Assembly: GCF_011075055.1 (NCBI RefSeq)
Contig: NC_058145.1
Coordinates: 9,979,894-10,043,893, forward strand
DNA length: 64,000 nt
Direction: 5' to 3'
Source: Mangifera indica
Taxonomy: Eukaryota > Streptophyta > Magnoliopsida > Sapindales > Anacardiaceae
This document shows, piece by piece, positions 22,370 to 35,449 of the stretch. A model generated the notes under the pieces. That model saw nothing but the letters and a program-made list of their open reading frames with translations, did no database searches and was not told the origin of the DNA. The translations under genes were made by a program, and so were the position numbers. Each line of letters opens with the position of its first letter. Position 1 is the first letter of the stretch.

Positions 22370-23319
22370 TTTTTTTTTTTTTTAATCATGGAAAACCATT
22401 TCTCAAACTATGAATCAGTAGGTCTTTGCAAGTTTGATCATGGCTTATCTTGATTTAAAGCCCAAATCAAGTTTATAACTTAAGAATTTTCTGAATTTCA
22501 ACCCCATTGTTCCATATTTTATTTCCCATAGTGTTAGAACATGCTAAATAGACCCTCATATTCATGTAAGGGATGATGACATCAATTGAGGATATTTTTA
22601 TTTATCAAATGAACTAATCTAGGGGTGTTTGAGAGGGGATAATCTATATTGACATCATTTTGTTTCGTTTTCTAGGATTCTAGTAATTGCAAATTATTAA
22701 GGTGACATAACAAATAATATAATGAGTAATCTGATTACTAGTTTTATCTTATATATTAAAAGATTACTAATGTATTTTTAAATTTGTTACAATTATATCA
22801 TAATTTATTAAGTTTTTAAGATTAAAAAATCAACATTTTTTATTGAAATAACAAACAACATGAAAAATATTAAAAAAAAACATATCTAGACAATAAGATG
22901 AAAACTTAAAAAAAATTATTAATTTATTTCATAATTTAGCCACACAAAGAATTTGAAAATATTATTAGTATAAAGAATATTTGAGAAAATATATGAAACA
23001 AATACTTTAACATTAGACATGTCAATTTAAACAAATACAATACTAATTTATACCTATTAATTTTTTAAAGACATTAAATAAAATAATATCTCAGTAATTT
23101 TTATTAGTGTCAATCAAATATTATAATTATTTATACATATCAATTTTGCCATTTATAGTAATAATTTATACCCTTAAAATTTTAAGGTAATATTTCATTT
23201 TTAATAATAAAAGATCATCTGAACTAAATACACTTAACTTCTTTTACCCACAAATTAACTAATATCTCTCATTTACCCTTTTTTATAACACAAAATATAA
23301 AATACTTGTATTTCACAAA
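22370..23319. other. AT-rich intergenic DNA, nothing recognised
   Basis: Begins with a poly-T run after the foldback element, then AT-rich sequence with stops in every frame. No repeat ends were located. Confidence 0.5.
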
Positions 23320-23809
23320 GAGTGCGTTTGGTTTGAGTAATATTTTTTTATCAAAATTGAAATAATACCTTGAAAATATATTACTGTGTATAAATTATTT
23401 CTATATTTGATAAAATTTAACAAAAATTGATAAGTATAAATAATTATTGTATTTGGTTAAAGGTAATAAAAAAATATTAATATATTATTTTATTTAAATG
23501 TGCTTAAGTATAATTATTTTAAAATATTTTTTATATTACTTGTTATATTAACTGAAAATAATGGTATTTTTGTCTTAAAAATTAATAAATAATGATATAA
23601 TTATAATAAAATGAAGATTACCTTGATAATTTTTTAAAACCTAATGTAGAGGCGGTAATAAGATATTAGTTATATTACTTATTATATCACCATTAATAAT
23701 AGAAAATTACTGTAATATTTTATTACTTATAAACAAAATAAAGTAATATAAGTAATAAAAAAAATAGATTACCAGAGTATTTTTTCTTTACTCCCAACTA
23801 AACCCCCTT
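23320..23809. mobile_element. MITE-like element with GTTTGGTTTG-type ends
   Basis: Left end GAGTGCGTTTGGTTTGAGTAA; the right end read inverted is AAGGGGGTTTAGTTGGGAGTAA. The matching ends, the AT-only interior with repeated GTAATA words, and the length of about 490 bp fit a common class of plant miniature elements. The target duplication is unclear. It abuts the first recognisable gag sequence of the copia relic. Confidence 0.55.
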
Positions 23810-25587
23810 AAGTAGGTGTTGCTGCTAAAGATAAAGAGGATGAGAGGTTACACCAATTCCTTATGGGGTTGAATGGCACATACAATGTCGTTCAGTCCAA
23901 TTTTTTTGTGCTAAGATCCCCTTCCCTCTCTCTCCAATGCATATTCATTCTTGGCCTCTGAGGAAATTATGATGGGAAGACCATCAAATGAGCCAACAAC
24001 TTTTAAGGTTCACACCGATAATTACAAAGGAAAGGAGCATAATAGAAAACCAAGATGTGAGAATTGTAAATGACTCGGTTACACCCAAGAAAATTGCTTT
24101 AAACTCATTGAATATCCACCTAGTTGGCAAAACAAAATTAAGAAGGCAAGACTACAACTAACATAGTAGTTTTTTATCATAATTTTTTTTTTGGGGGAGG
24201 GGGGTTACAACAACCAATGCAATTGAACCCAAAAAATCTCACTCAAATACAATTTGGCTGGTTGATGGAACTTTTTGGAGAAGGAAACAAGAGGTCGTAG
24301 TAGTGAATTTTGTACGTAATGTATCTAAATTCTCTTTTAAATACCAACATTGGATATTAGATAGTGGAGCTTTGGATCACATCATATCCAATGCTTTGTT
24401 ACTCAAAACCATAACAAAACTAGTAAAAAAATTGCATGTTACACTTCCTAATAGTGAACAAGCTAACGTAGAAGTCATTGGAATAACAAAAATAAATCAT
24501 AATATTTGTCTTAAGGATGCTTTATTAATCTCTAATTTTAATTGCAATTTGGTCTGAATTATTAAGCTCACAAGGGACTTGAATTGCAAAATTATTTTTG
24601 GAACTAATGGATATGTTTTGCAAGACCTAACCTTTAAGAAGATGATTGGAGTGGGTAAATGTAACATTCCTCTCTAGAAGTACTGCTCTTCAGAGGAAAA
24701 ATGTTATTAATTAATATTTAGGAGCGTAAGAAAAAAAATTTAAAATAAACTCGTCACTAAAAGAGTTCAGAAATTGTTCTATGAAAACTGAAAATCTAAA
24801 AGCGAATAAAAGATGTATATATCACATATAAAAACTCATCAGAAAACATTTGAATTCATAGTAATCATATACATACCCTTAGATACAACTGTACAACTAT
24901 TTGAAAGCTATATTTGAAGAAGGCTAGAGGTCAACAATATCATACGCCTATACACATGTAACATAAAACATAGATAGACTACTCTAGCCAGGATCTATCC
25001 TCATTGACCCGATCTTGCCTTACAACTATCCCTATCACCTGTACCTATAATCATTAAAGGAAAGGAATGAGGGATAATAACACTTAGTAAAGGGAAATAA
25101 ATAAGTAAACTGTCTCCCTTCTTGTTCTTAATCATTAATGAGACTCAATCTCATATAATAACTTCCTCAAGGAATCGAGAGAATAATTTGGCTTATTTTT
25201 TACTATTTGGGTCACACTTTGTCCCATTTGGTATCCATTTGATACTTTTTGGAAGTTGATTATTGAGATTTGACACTTTTCTAGTCTCAAGCTTTCTTTC
25301 TTTTTCTCACTACACTATCTCGGAATCTGAATTGTGTTTTACTAGAGTAGACCTTATTACAGGTTTATATCCTACTACAGATGTGCCCTATGGTAGGCGG
25401 TGTAGCATAAAGTGCCCCCTTATAGCTCGTAGCATATATGCATTATCTCTTACTAATCTTGTTTTCATTTAAAATTGAAACTCATGCCTAAGCTTTTTCT
25501 TTCTCTTTAGGCACATGGGATACTATTAAGTATCCATAACCCACCGGACCATACTCTTAGGACGATCCCTAAATCCTAAGCCTTAAA

Positions 25588-25677
25588 TTTCCTTTCTTTC
25601 TTTTTTTTCTTTTTTTTCTTTTTCTTTCCTCTCTTTTCTTTCTTTTCTTTCTCTTTTCCCTTTCTTTCTTTCTTTTC
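25588..25677. repeat. 90-nt uninterrupted polypyrimidine tract
   Basis: Every base from 25,588 to 25,677 is C or T, mostly CTTT/CTTTT repeats. It lies inside the solo LTR. Such tracts can form triplexes; no function is implied. Confidence 0.9.
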
Positions 25678-26065
25678 AGAAACTGTAATTACTTTTTAAG
25701 TAGTAGGACAATCTTTTTGTTCAAACAATTTAATGATCTAAACGGTCTCCCAATCATACAAACTATATATCATTGAAAAGATGATTCAAAGAGCTTTCCA
25801 ACGAGTTATAGTAGCACTCACGATTCATTAGATAAAGTAGTCAAAATGTGGGATGAAGTCAGTGATAAAACTATAAATATTTTTCAACTCTCTACCATGA
25901 ATAAAATCACACACATAGATACCCCAAATGACAAAACAACATTTCTCAACTTCATAACTCCTTAACCACGTCATTTAACTTAACTCAATTAGGTATATAT
26001 GTCTATTCATATCCATATATATAACCCTATGTTCCTTGTCATGACCTTATAATATATAAATACGT

Positions 26066-26186
<121 letters not shown>

Positions 26187-26673
26187 TTTCTCTTTTGTTT
26201 ACAACCATGACCAATGCATCCATATAACACAATATCATTATTTGTAACATAGAGTAAAGGAACCAAATGCATAAAACATGAAACATAGAGTTTATTTAGC
26301 AACTTAGGGGAAACCAAAAACGATTCCACTTACCTTGCTTAAAGCCAACACTTGCCAAACCTGCTCCTTCCTCTTTGCCTTACTTATTTTCTCACCAAGA
26401 ATCACTTTAAATCACTACCAAAACACACTAACATATTCATATAATATACTCAAATATATAAATATAGATAAAGGAAAAAGAACGAGATTTTTTTATTATC
26501 AAGACCTCCAAAGTGCTTCCTCTCATTTTCTTTTCTTAATTTTTCTTCCAAAACCTCTTCAAATCATCCACTTTCCTTCAAAAACAAAGAAAAAGCATGA
26601 AGAAGATTGCCTTTTTCACTAAGTTTCTGGAAGGGAAGAAAAAATATATGTATATATACATGTACATACATAC

Positions 26674-26690
26674 ATATATGTTCAAGTGTA

Positions 26691-26756
<66 letters not shown>

Positions 26757-26773
26757 TACATTTGAACATATAT
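26674..26773. repeat. ~100-bp near-perfect palindrome with (TG)n/(TA)n/(CA)n core
   Basis: The outer arms (ATATATGTTCAA at 26,674-26,685 and TTGAACATATAT at 26,762-26,773) are perfect inverted repeats. One mismatch and one extra TG unit separate them from the TGTATGTG.../...CACATACA inner arms and a self-complementary (TA)n centre near 26,723. Within the solo LTR. Confidence 0.85.
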
Positions 26774-29640
26774 ATATTTAAGATTGGAAATGTATCAAAG
26801 TATGGTCAAAAGACATAAATACCCCTAAAACTTACTTGAGGGTATTAGAGTAAATTACTAGAAGGACTTACTATCTCAATAAGGAGCCTGAACCTATATA
26901 AATTCAACAAGACTAAATTTAGATGTTGAAATCCTTCATATGAGGCTTAGTCATATTCCATTTCAAAAAATTAAAAAAACTCTATAATATTGATGTATCT
27001 AATCTAAAAATGATACCTTGTGATTTGTGTTACAAGACAAAACAAATTAGATGTGTTTTTTCTTTAAGTAATAAGAGATCCAAAAATATTTTTGATTTTG
27101 TGCACTTACACACTTAGGGACCTTACAACATAAAAACACACAATGCCGAGTTATATTTTTTTATAATAGTTGATGATTGCTCATGAGGGATGTGGGTTTA
27201 CTGGATGAAAAATAAATGAGAAGCACCAATGTTATTTCAACATTTTGTCAAAATGGTTAAAGTCCAATTTAACAAATCTATTAAAAAAGTCAAGTATGAT
27301 AATGCAGCTAAATTGTTGTCAACAAAATTTCAACATTTTCTTCTTGAACATGGGATGATGCATCAAACATCTTGTCCACACACATTTTAACAAAGTGGTG
27401 TTGTAGAAAGAAAGTATAAACATTTCCTTCAAGTTGCAAGGGTATTTCGCTTTTAATCCAACTTGCCCTTAAGATATTGGGGAGATTGAGTACTTGCAGT
27501 TGCCTACATTGTCAACCTAACCCTAGCACCCACATTACAAGGTAAGTCTCCGTATAAAGTTTTGTATAAAGAAAAATCTAATCTTGATTATCTTCATGTT
27601 GTAGGTTGCTTATATTATGCATATGTCAAGCCTTAACCGTTAGACAAATATGTCACAAGAGCTAGAAAATGTGTACTCCTTAGTTACATCTCAAATAAAT
27701 AGGGATATAAGGTTTTAGAATCAGAAACCAGAAAAATATATGAAAAGAACTTTCCTTATGTAGAAAAGAAAAAGTTTAAGCAAACAAAGCCACAAAACAT
27801 AGGGTACTTACCTAAAAATGGTTATCACTTAATTGAAGAAATAGGACTTGAGGATTTAGATCACGAAATAGACCTAAACATGGAAAATATCAATGAAGAT
27901 GTTCGTGAGGAGATTACAAATTCATATTTAAGGGAAAATTTGTCAAACTAAACTATTGGGGTTATTAATTCTAGAAAATATGTGCGAGAAAAGAAACTTT
28001 CAAAAAGATTAGAAGATTATGTCCTAAATTGCAATAACAGACTTATATTGGTAAACTTTTTACTGATTTAGCATTATGATGAGAATTTTTAGGTTAAACC
28101 TTCTAGCTTTGAGGAAGCAATGAGAGACACGAAGTGGCAAGACACCATGAGAAAGGAATTGAAGGCTCTTCAAAAAAATAAAGCCTAGAGTACTGTACCA
28201 TTCCCTCAAGTTAAGAAGGCTATAGGATCAAGATAGGTATACAAGATAAAACATAAGCCAAACAGAACCATTGATCTTTATAAAACATACTTCATCACTA
28301 AAGGCTATAGCCAAGTACGAGGTTTTGATTATAATGAAACCTTTATAATAGTTGTTGGATTCACAATAGTAAAATGTATACTTGTTATGGTTACCATAAA
28401 AAAAGTAGGAACTTCACTAACTCGACGTCAATAATGCCTTCTTAAATGAAAACTTTAAAGAAGAAGTCGTCACGACAATCTTATAAGACCTCACACCAAT
28501 AACAAAAGGAATGGTTTGCAAACTTCATAGTCATATTATGGCTTAAAACAAGCCTCATGCCAAAGGTTTAGGAAACTCTTTAATGTCTTACTCATATATG
28601 GGTTCAAACAAAGCTATTCTAATAATTCTTTATTTACTATGATTACTCATGATTATCAGTTAGTTATTTTAGTCTATATTGATGATCTTATAATTGCAGG
28701 TAATAGAGCTAAAACTTATGTAGATTTCAAACTCTATCTCTAAGGGTGTTTTCATGTTAAAGATTTAGGTCATCTTCATTTCTTCCTTAGATTAGAAGTC
28801 AAATGCACTCATGAATGAATATTCCTAAACCAACATATGTGTGCATGGGATATCCTATAAGAAGTTGATCTCGACAACAAAAGGGCTATAAGCACCCTTA
28901 TACCTTAACACCATAACACAAGTGCTGAAAACGAAGAACTTTTATAAGATATTTTCTTCTATCGATGATTAATTTGACAACTTAACTATCTCACATTAAC
29001 AAAACCTAATTTGGCATATGGAGTCTACCTTTTTAGCCAATTTCTGCAACAACCACAAATTATATATCTACACTTAGCTAACAAATGGTTCGATATATTG
29101 CCTCAATGATTCAACAAGGGATTTTCTTTCCAACCAATAATAATTTAGTTATTTGAGCTTACAATGATGTTGATTGTAGTTCATGTCCTTCCACAAGACG
29201 TTCAATCACAAGGTTCATCACATTTCTCGACCATGCACTAATAATATAAAGGTCCAAGAAACAACCTACAGTGTCCTTATCTTCAATCGAAGCCGAATAC
29301 AAGGCTATGACCAAAACTACTTAGGATATTGTTTGGTTGGCCAATTTACTTAATGACATGTCAGTCAAAATTCCTCAACCAATTGATTTACTATGTGACA
29401 ATAATGTAGCAATCTATATTACTTCAAATCCAGTCTTCCATGAAAGAATGAAACACATCAAAGTTGATTGCCATTATGTTTGACTTCAATATCAAACAAA
29501 ATTACTTAATCTACTATATGTGCCATCTCACAAGCAACTTGTTGACATATTCACTAAGGCTCTTGGGAGTAACCAGTTTCACAAATTGTTGCATGAGATT
29601 GGATGGAGGGAGGCCATTATACATGCTTGAAGGAGGCATA

Positions 29641-30330
29641 CAAATCATTGGCTTGGGAATTGTCAAGATGACAAGCTTGATTGTGCTCCCCACACACATT
29701 AATCTTCTTGTTTTTATAAAGGACATCATTTTCAATAGCCACACATTTGAGCTCTTACAAGGTAAAAACAACCTGCCCCTAAACTTTTATCTAATATCCA
29801 CATTAACCATACAAGTAGTATATTTATAAAAATACCCTTATATATAACAAAAGAAATCCATGCACTTATCTAATTTCACTCTTTTATGACCACATTGACC
29901 CTTTTCCAAACTAACAACAAATGGAATTGCAAACCTTAAACAAATTGAGCGTCTTGTGTAGAAAAGATGTGGCCTACACTTGTTTTTTTGGAATGATTGC
30001 AGTACAAAATTGACAAGCATGAATAAAATTATAAATCTTTATTAACATATATAAGCTTCATTGTATAAATTCTTCATAATAGACAAATGGATCCAGAAAG
30101 CCCAAACTTCATATGGGCCAGATGATGACTAAGTCTAAGTCTTCTTTCATGTACCCAAAAATTCCAACAAAGAAAAGGTCTACTTCTAATTATTTTGTTA
30201 ACAATTTCCAGAACATTAGACTTGGTATAACGATATTTGATGTAACATGGACTAAAATGGACGAATTTCCCTTTCATTCACACAATTTATTTATTTATTT
30301 TTTGAAGAATAATATTATTTTGGTATGTAT
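29641..30330. other. Intergenic DNA downstream of the copia relic
   Basis: No paired LTR for the copia relic and no coding motif. Short frames on both strands lack recognisable domains. Confidence 0.4.
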
Positions 30331-30359
30331 CATGCCTTTATTCTTTTATTTTCCTTTTT

Positions 30360-30805
30360 CATAGTTTGAGAGACTAATCATATTTTTAAAACTTTTAAAG
30401 ATGCTAATGAAATTTTTTAAAAGGTTTTAGAAATTAAAAAAAAGTTTGGAGTATTTTGAAAATTTATAAAATTTTAATATGTCCTTTAGTAGTTTAAAAA
30501 ATAACCATTACACTCTAAAAATGGACTAAAATGTAATATTTTAAAGTTAGTTAGAACTTTGATAATTTTAGGAGACTAAATGATAAAATTTTTTATTAGT
30601 TTAGGATATATTGATAATTTAGTATTCATAATAAGCGTTAATGATTGTTTTGTAATTTTAATAAATAGACAAAACATTCATTTCTAAGAAATTTTAACAT
30701 ATACCTTAATGAAAATGGATGACAGTTGAAAATTGATTTTTTGAAACTTAAAAGATGAAGATTTTTTGTTTTATCAAACCTTGGGTGGGAAATAGTCATT
30801 TGACC
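30360..30805. mobile_element. Partial miniature element sharing ends with the one at 42.8 kb
   Basis: The right end, read inverted (GGTCAAATGACTATTTCCCA and CCAAGGTTTGATAAAAC), matches the left end of the element at 42,764. The left part (TTTTTAAAACTTTTAAAG.., AAAGTTTGGAGTATTTTGAAAA) matches 43,048-43,190 in the same orientation. The left terminus is not sharp. Confidence 0.45.
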
Positions 30806-31025
30806 TATCTAATATTAGTAATATTATTTGTATTTATAATGAGCATAAATTGCATACTAACAATGATATATTATCATATAATTGAATAATTTTAAATCAA
30901 GATAAAATAATACCAAATATACAATATTACGTTATTGTTTATACAAAAATTAGTATTCACTATAAATACACATCGTATCACTTATCTAATATTTCACAAT
31001 TAGTCTTTGGTATAGAGGTTAAAAG

Positions 31026-31205
31026 TTAGCTAAATTGAATATTTGTTATCGAATCGATTTGGTAGTATCTAGCTTTCTGAGTTTGGCGTTGGCTGCTGAA
31101 GATTAACCCAAACCCAGTAACTAGCCATGCCAAAGTTCCCATGTAAGACAACAATGGATCAAAGTCCCAAAAGACGTTGACAATAATATAGAAATGAGCG
31201 ACATT
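31026..31205 (-). CDS. Possible C-terminal exon of an unidentified membrane protein
   Basis: A 59-codon frame, open from a TGA at 31,206 to TAA at 31,026, with no suitable ATG at its start, so it would be an internal or last exon. It reads AHFYIIVNVFWDFDPLL, then a strongly hydrophobic segment (MGTLAWLVTGFGLIF), then a basic tail (SSQRQTQKARYYQIDS). The membrane-segment-plus-basic-tail layout and the codon use look protein-like against the AT-rich surroundings. I could not name the family or find partner exons. It could also be a chance frame. Confidence 0.3.
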   Translation of the reverse strand, partial: NVAHFYIIVNVFWDFDPLLSYMGTLAWLVTGFGLIFSSQRQTQKARYYQIDSITNIQFS

Positions 31206-31209
31206 TCAC

Positions 31210-31884
31210 TTATGTAACTTGAAAGTGAAACAACAACTAAAATAACAAAGTCTTAACCAACAAAGCCTGCACAAGCACAACTCATTTCTCTTAAACCCCA
31301 CCCTCTTAAAAAGCTATCACTTGCACCCCATTGTCACATAGTATTTTTAAATCAGTTGGCTGATAGTCATAGACTATTATAATTAGAAATTGACTTACAC
31401 ACCTTAAGATTTTATACTTATTAATCTCAAGAACCATATGGATGGTTAATTCTTAAGTCATGGGTCTAATAGTGAAGATCAACAACCAGTTGATGCTAGT
31501 GAAGATCCAGGGCAAGTTCAATGTACTAACTACCATCATGCCTCTTTGACCATATTACAGTTGATATCATAGTTCAACGATCATGTAGATCATAGCCAAG
31601 AAAGTAAATGATAATTATTGTAATTTTTTAAAAATCATAAGCAAGACTTGGTTATTCAATTACTTAATGGTAAGATATATAATCTTGTTATGCAGTTCAA
31701 CATTCCCTTAGACAAATTTACATAAGTGATACTAAAAAAGTGACTAATTATACAATAACTATGCATGTCATTTACACGCAAATCAACCCAAAATGTAAAT
31801 GAAAGTCCTTCAATTGAAACATAAGGGGAAGAAGGAGACTTGGTAATTTTAACTTTCTCAAAGATCTCCCTTACATTTTAAATT
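31210..31884. repeat. Dispersed repeat, second copy at ~41.28-41.48 kb
   Basis: The part from about 31,690 (TTCAACATTC..AAATTTACATAAGTGATACTAAA..GTGACTAAT.. TTTACACGCAAATCAACC.. GACTTGGTAATTT) recurs in the same order at 41,290-41,470. No coding motif. The first 400 bp show nothing recognisable. Confidence 0.45.
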
Positions 31885-34800
31885 TGTAACACACCCTTCT
31901 AGAGATAATACCTTTCAAAGGGGAGTACTACTAAACTAACTTAAAGAGTATATAGAAAGTTAAACTTGTATTAATAAACTTAAATAAGTAGAATTCCAAA
32001 ATTATGCTTTTAATAAGACATCAACGAAGACATGCAAAGAATGTCCAAAAAATAAAACATATAAAACCCAAACGTCTCAATATTTGTATAAATAGGTAAA
32101 ACATAATCATAAATTATCTAAATACAATCCAAACTAAAATCTTCTACATAAATATCAAAATGACTAATATGCCTCTGATGTCAGCTTTATGCACATTGAC
32201 CTCGCACTGCAATTGCCACAATCACTTATTACTTGCAAAACATTTAAAATAAGGGGAGTGAGTAAAAATTCACCTAGTAAGTAAGAGAACTTTCCTAAAT
32301 TTGTAATCCTTAATTTCCTTTTTATCTTAATTTATCCCACCTTAACTTGGTCATTGGGAGTGGATCTTCAAACTCTAAACTTTGAAAACTTAGAACATAT
32401 TTGACTTAACTTACATGTCTCAGAAATACCTTTTGTCCCATTTAGTCATCTCGGGAAGCACTGACGTGTCATAACTATGATGACTTTATTTTGGTCATTT
32501 AAAGTAACTTTGTGATCTTATACTAGAATGACTCTTTATATGCAATGCATGGAAACGAGGTGAAAGTATATAAAACATTTTATTTCTTTTGAAAACATTT
32601 TCTAAAAAACCTTTACATTTGTGTTAATTGGTTTATACAATACCTATATCCAAATACATACTCCTACATAGAATGTGTACCCAAAGAGATGTGTTATTTT
32701 AGCACATTTCAAAACATTTGCAATTATAATTAAATCCATGGTGTTAAAAACAAGTAAATGTTCACAATCCCAAAAAGTGTATTAACAACTTTAATAAATA
32801 ATTCAATCCAAGTTAAGTGTTTGAAAATCAAGTTTACAAAGCTCGAGCTCATAACATCCCTAATCTCAAAAGTTAATATATAAACAAATGAAAATGAAAG
32901 TCTAAAGGTACAAATGACAAAAATGTCCCTCATCTCATACAATATCCTAAGTTGACCCGTTGGCTTTGCTGTCGCCTCATTGCTCAATGATCCTACTTAC
33001 AAAATCACAAAAGAACATAGTGAGTGAAACACACTCAGTAAATAGGAAACCTCTTGGTCTAATGCATATATCAATCAAACAATAATACAAGTCTAGTTGT
33101 TCTGTGTTTTATCTAGTTGTAGTATTTCAGATGTTACCCCAACATTCTAGATGTCTATCCTAATATCTCGACATCCTATGCCTTAACTAGAATATCCATG
33201 TAATCCTTGATGACTAATACCCAACGATGTATATTGGCATTCTAGATGTTTGGTGAAAACACGTGATATCCTTGATATCATTTATATGGTATACTTTGTA
33301 CACATGCTAGTTAGGCCTTGGGTGAAAGCCATATAGACTAGCCTTAAGGCTTTAACAACTATATGATATATAGCTTGTGGTATGATCATATTGCACATAG
33401 CTTGGTGACAAATCACACTGTACATAATTCGGTGATAAGTCACATTGTATATGGCTTAGTGACAAATCCATGTTACACTAAGCTTGGTAAGATAACCACA
33501 CTACACATAGCTTGGTGGTGAGAATAAGATAATATGTCATTTTGGTTTTCGATTTAAAATTGCTCTAGTCTATGTCTATGTCGTCATCTACATAGTTTGG
33601 CACACCTATAATAATTTCCATTTCATACTACTTTCATTTAGGTCTTATCTTTGGTTTCCTTATGTTTATCCCTCATATGGGTAAAATAGTCATTATTATA
33701 GTTATACATAAGCATTGGTAACCTTCCAAACCTTCTTCTCCATTTCCCCTAATTATAAATGGGGGTGTATGAATCTTATCTACATGACTACATAAAAGGC
33801 TAACACAGACATGCAATCCAAGGTGTTATACATGACCATACATCCTATACCATATGAGTGTGTATCCATCCTTAAATTAACACAACAATGGCCTATCCTA
33901 ACACGAGAACTATTCTCCCTTATTATACAAGACCATGTATCTTATCATACATGGGTGTGTAGCATATTTTTTCATAATTTCAATTTTATCAATTTCCATG
34001 TTTTCTAGCCATTCAGTTACACTTTCAACTTATCAAAAACACTCCACTCTTTCCACTATCATGCTTATGCACTCCTAAACCAGAATTAGCATCCTTTAAT
34101 CATGAATTATACACAAACTTATTCAATAGCCAATTTTCACTTTTTCATTGGTAAGTGTGAATCCCTTATTAAATTACATACCAATCTATACTCCCATTCA
34201 AGAATTACTATTGCAAGTTTATATATATATATAAATTTAAACACTACAGAATATGTTTTCCTAGTGCCATGTATGTATACATAAATTAGGGTATCTACAG
34301 TTTCAAATCAATATCATGATCAGCATAGCAAATCGATTAACACACAATTAAAATCATTAAATTTACGAAAGACCTCACATGTCATTCATTATAATTAAAT
34401 TATTGAACTAAAATTTTAGAATAACAAACCATACATAAATATGAAGTCAACAAATTATGGTTTAATAATAATCACCATACTTACCTTTCCTCTAACGATT
34501 GCTTTTCTTTATGTGACTTAGATTGATTTCCAAAGGCTTTCCCTTGCTTCCAGAACTCAAAAATTCTTTTAGGCCTTTTTACTTTTCTATGAAATAATAA
34601 GAAGTCCTTACCCAAACATGTTTACAATTCTTTTTATTTTTACTGCAAATAGCAATATATAATCATGTATCTCACCATACACGTGTGTATGTTGTTAACC
34701 AATATTGATGATTTTCGAAATCACCACAAAACAAATTCTTATCCAAAATTTAAATGCGTTGACCATACATGAGATTGTATGTCATCCATACTTAACCATT

Positions 34801-34980
34801 TTTCATGCATCACAGGAGAAATGACTATTTTGCCTTTGCCATCACATGCATAGACATGTGGCCTTTCTACACAATCATGTAACACCAATTTCATATATAC
34901 ATAATTAAATAAGCATAAGTAATTATAAATAGAAGCCAAAAGATGAAAATAACTCTGGACATACCTGTAGGAAACAATCC
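31885..34980 (+). mobile_element. Nested or tandem copies of the TGTAACAYYCC LTR-like family
   Basis: One copy begins TGTAACACACCC at 31,885 and carries the family cluster 'GAGTGAGTAAAAATTCACCTAGTAAGTAAG' in split form at 32,260-32,290. A second begins near 32,850 (TAACATCCCTAATCTC) with 'GTGAGTGAAACACACTCAG' at 33,020-33,040. Blocks rich in CATACAT/GTGTAT words follow (33.8-34.9 kb). No open frame with a recognisable domain was seen. Ends are not resolved. Confidence 0.5.
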
Positions 34981-35008
34981 ACTAAAGACTAATGCTGACA
35001 AATTTGAT

Positions 35009-35046
35009 TCCCTTCTTTCTCTTTCTTTTTCTTTTTCTTTTTCTTA
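35009..35046. repeat. Polypyrimidine tract
   Basis: About 37 consecutive pyrimidines, chiefly CTTTTT and CTTTC units. Confidence 0.85.
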
Positions 35047-35449
35047 ACTTCATTAATTAATCCTTTTCTTGATAACACACCAATATACAGTTTAGGTCGA
35101 GATATAAATTTGACACTTTGACCATGTGAATTACATACTATGTAGTCCCTACACACTTTATTTGACTATAGTAGCATGACTAGGCCCTACTATAGGCTTG
35201 TGTAGAGAGAATCTCACAAACACTTCCTTATAACAACTCTCATGAAAACATATTGACTCATGATGAAAATTCATGTTTTCATAGGCGTATGAGAAAAACT
35301 AAATTCAAAAGGCTATCCCACACATATATGCAGCTAACTAGGCCTCATGTGTCTAATGGAAACCATTATGGTCCTATACATATGCTACGGATCACTAATA
35401 CCTATGTGTTGCAACATCCTTGGTCTAATAGTCTGGCCCACTATTAAGA

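Noticed and set aside
29464..29829. 121-codon plus-strand frame in the copia 3' region
   Set aside because: Wrong frame relative to the RNase H homology, which reads through the same bases in another frame.
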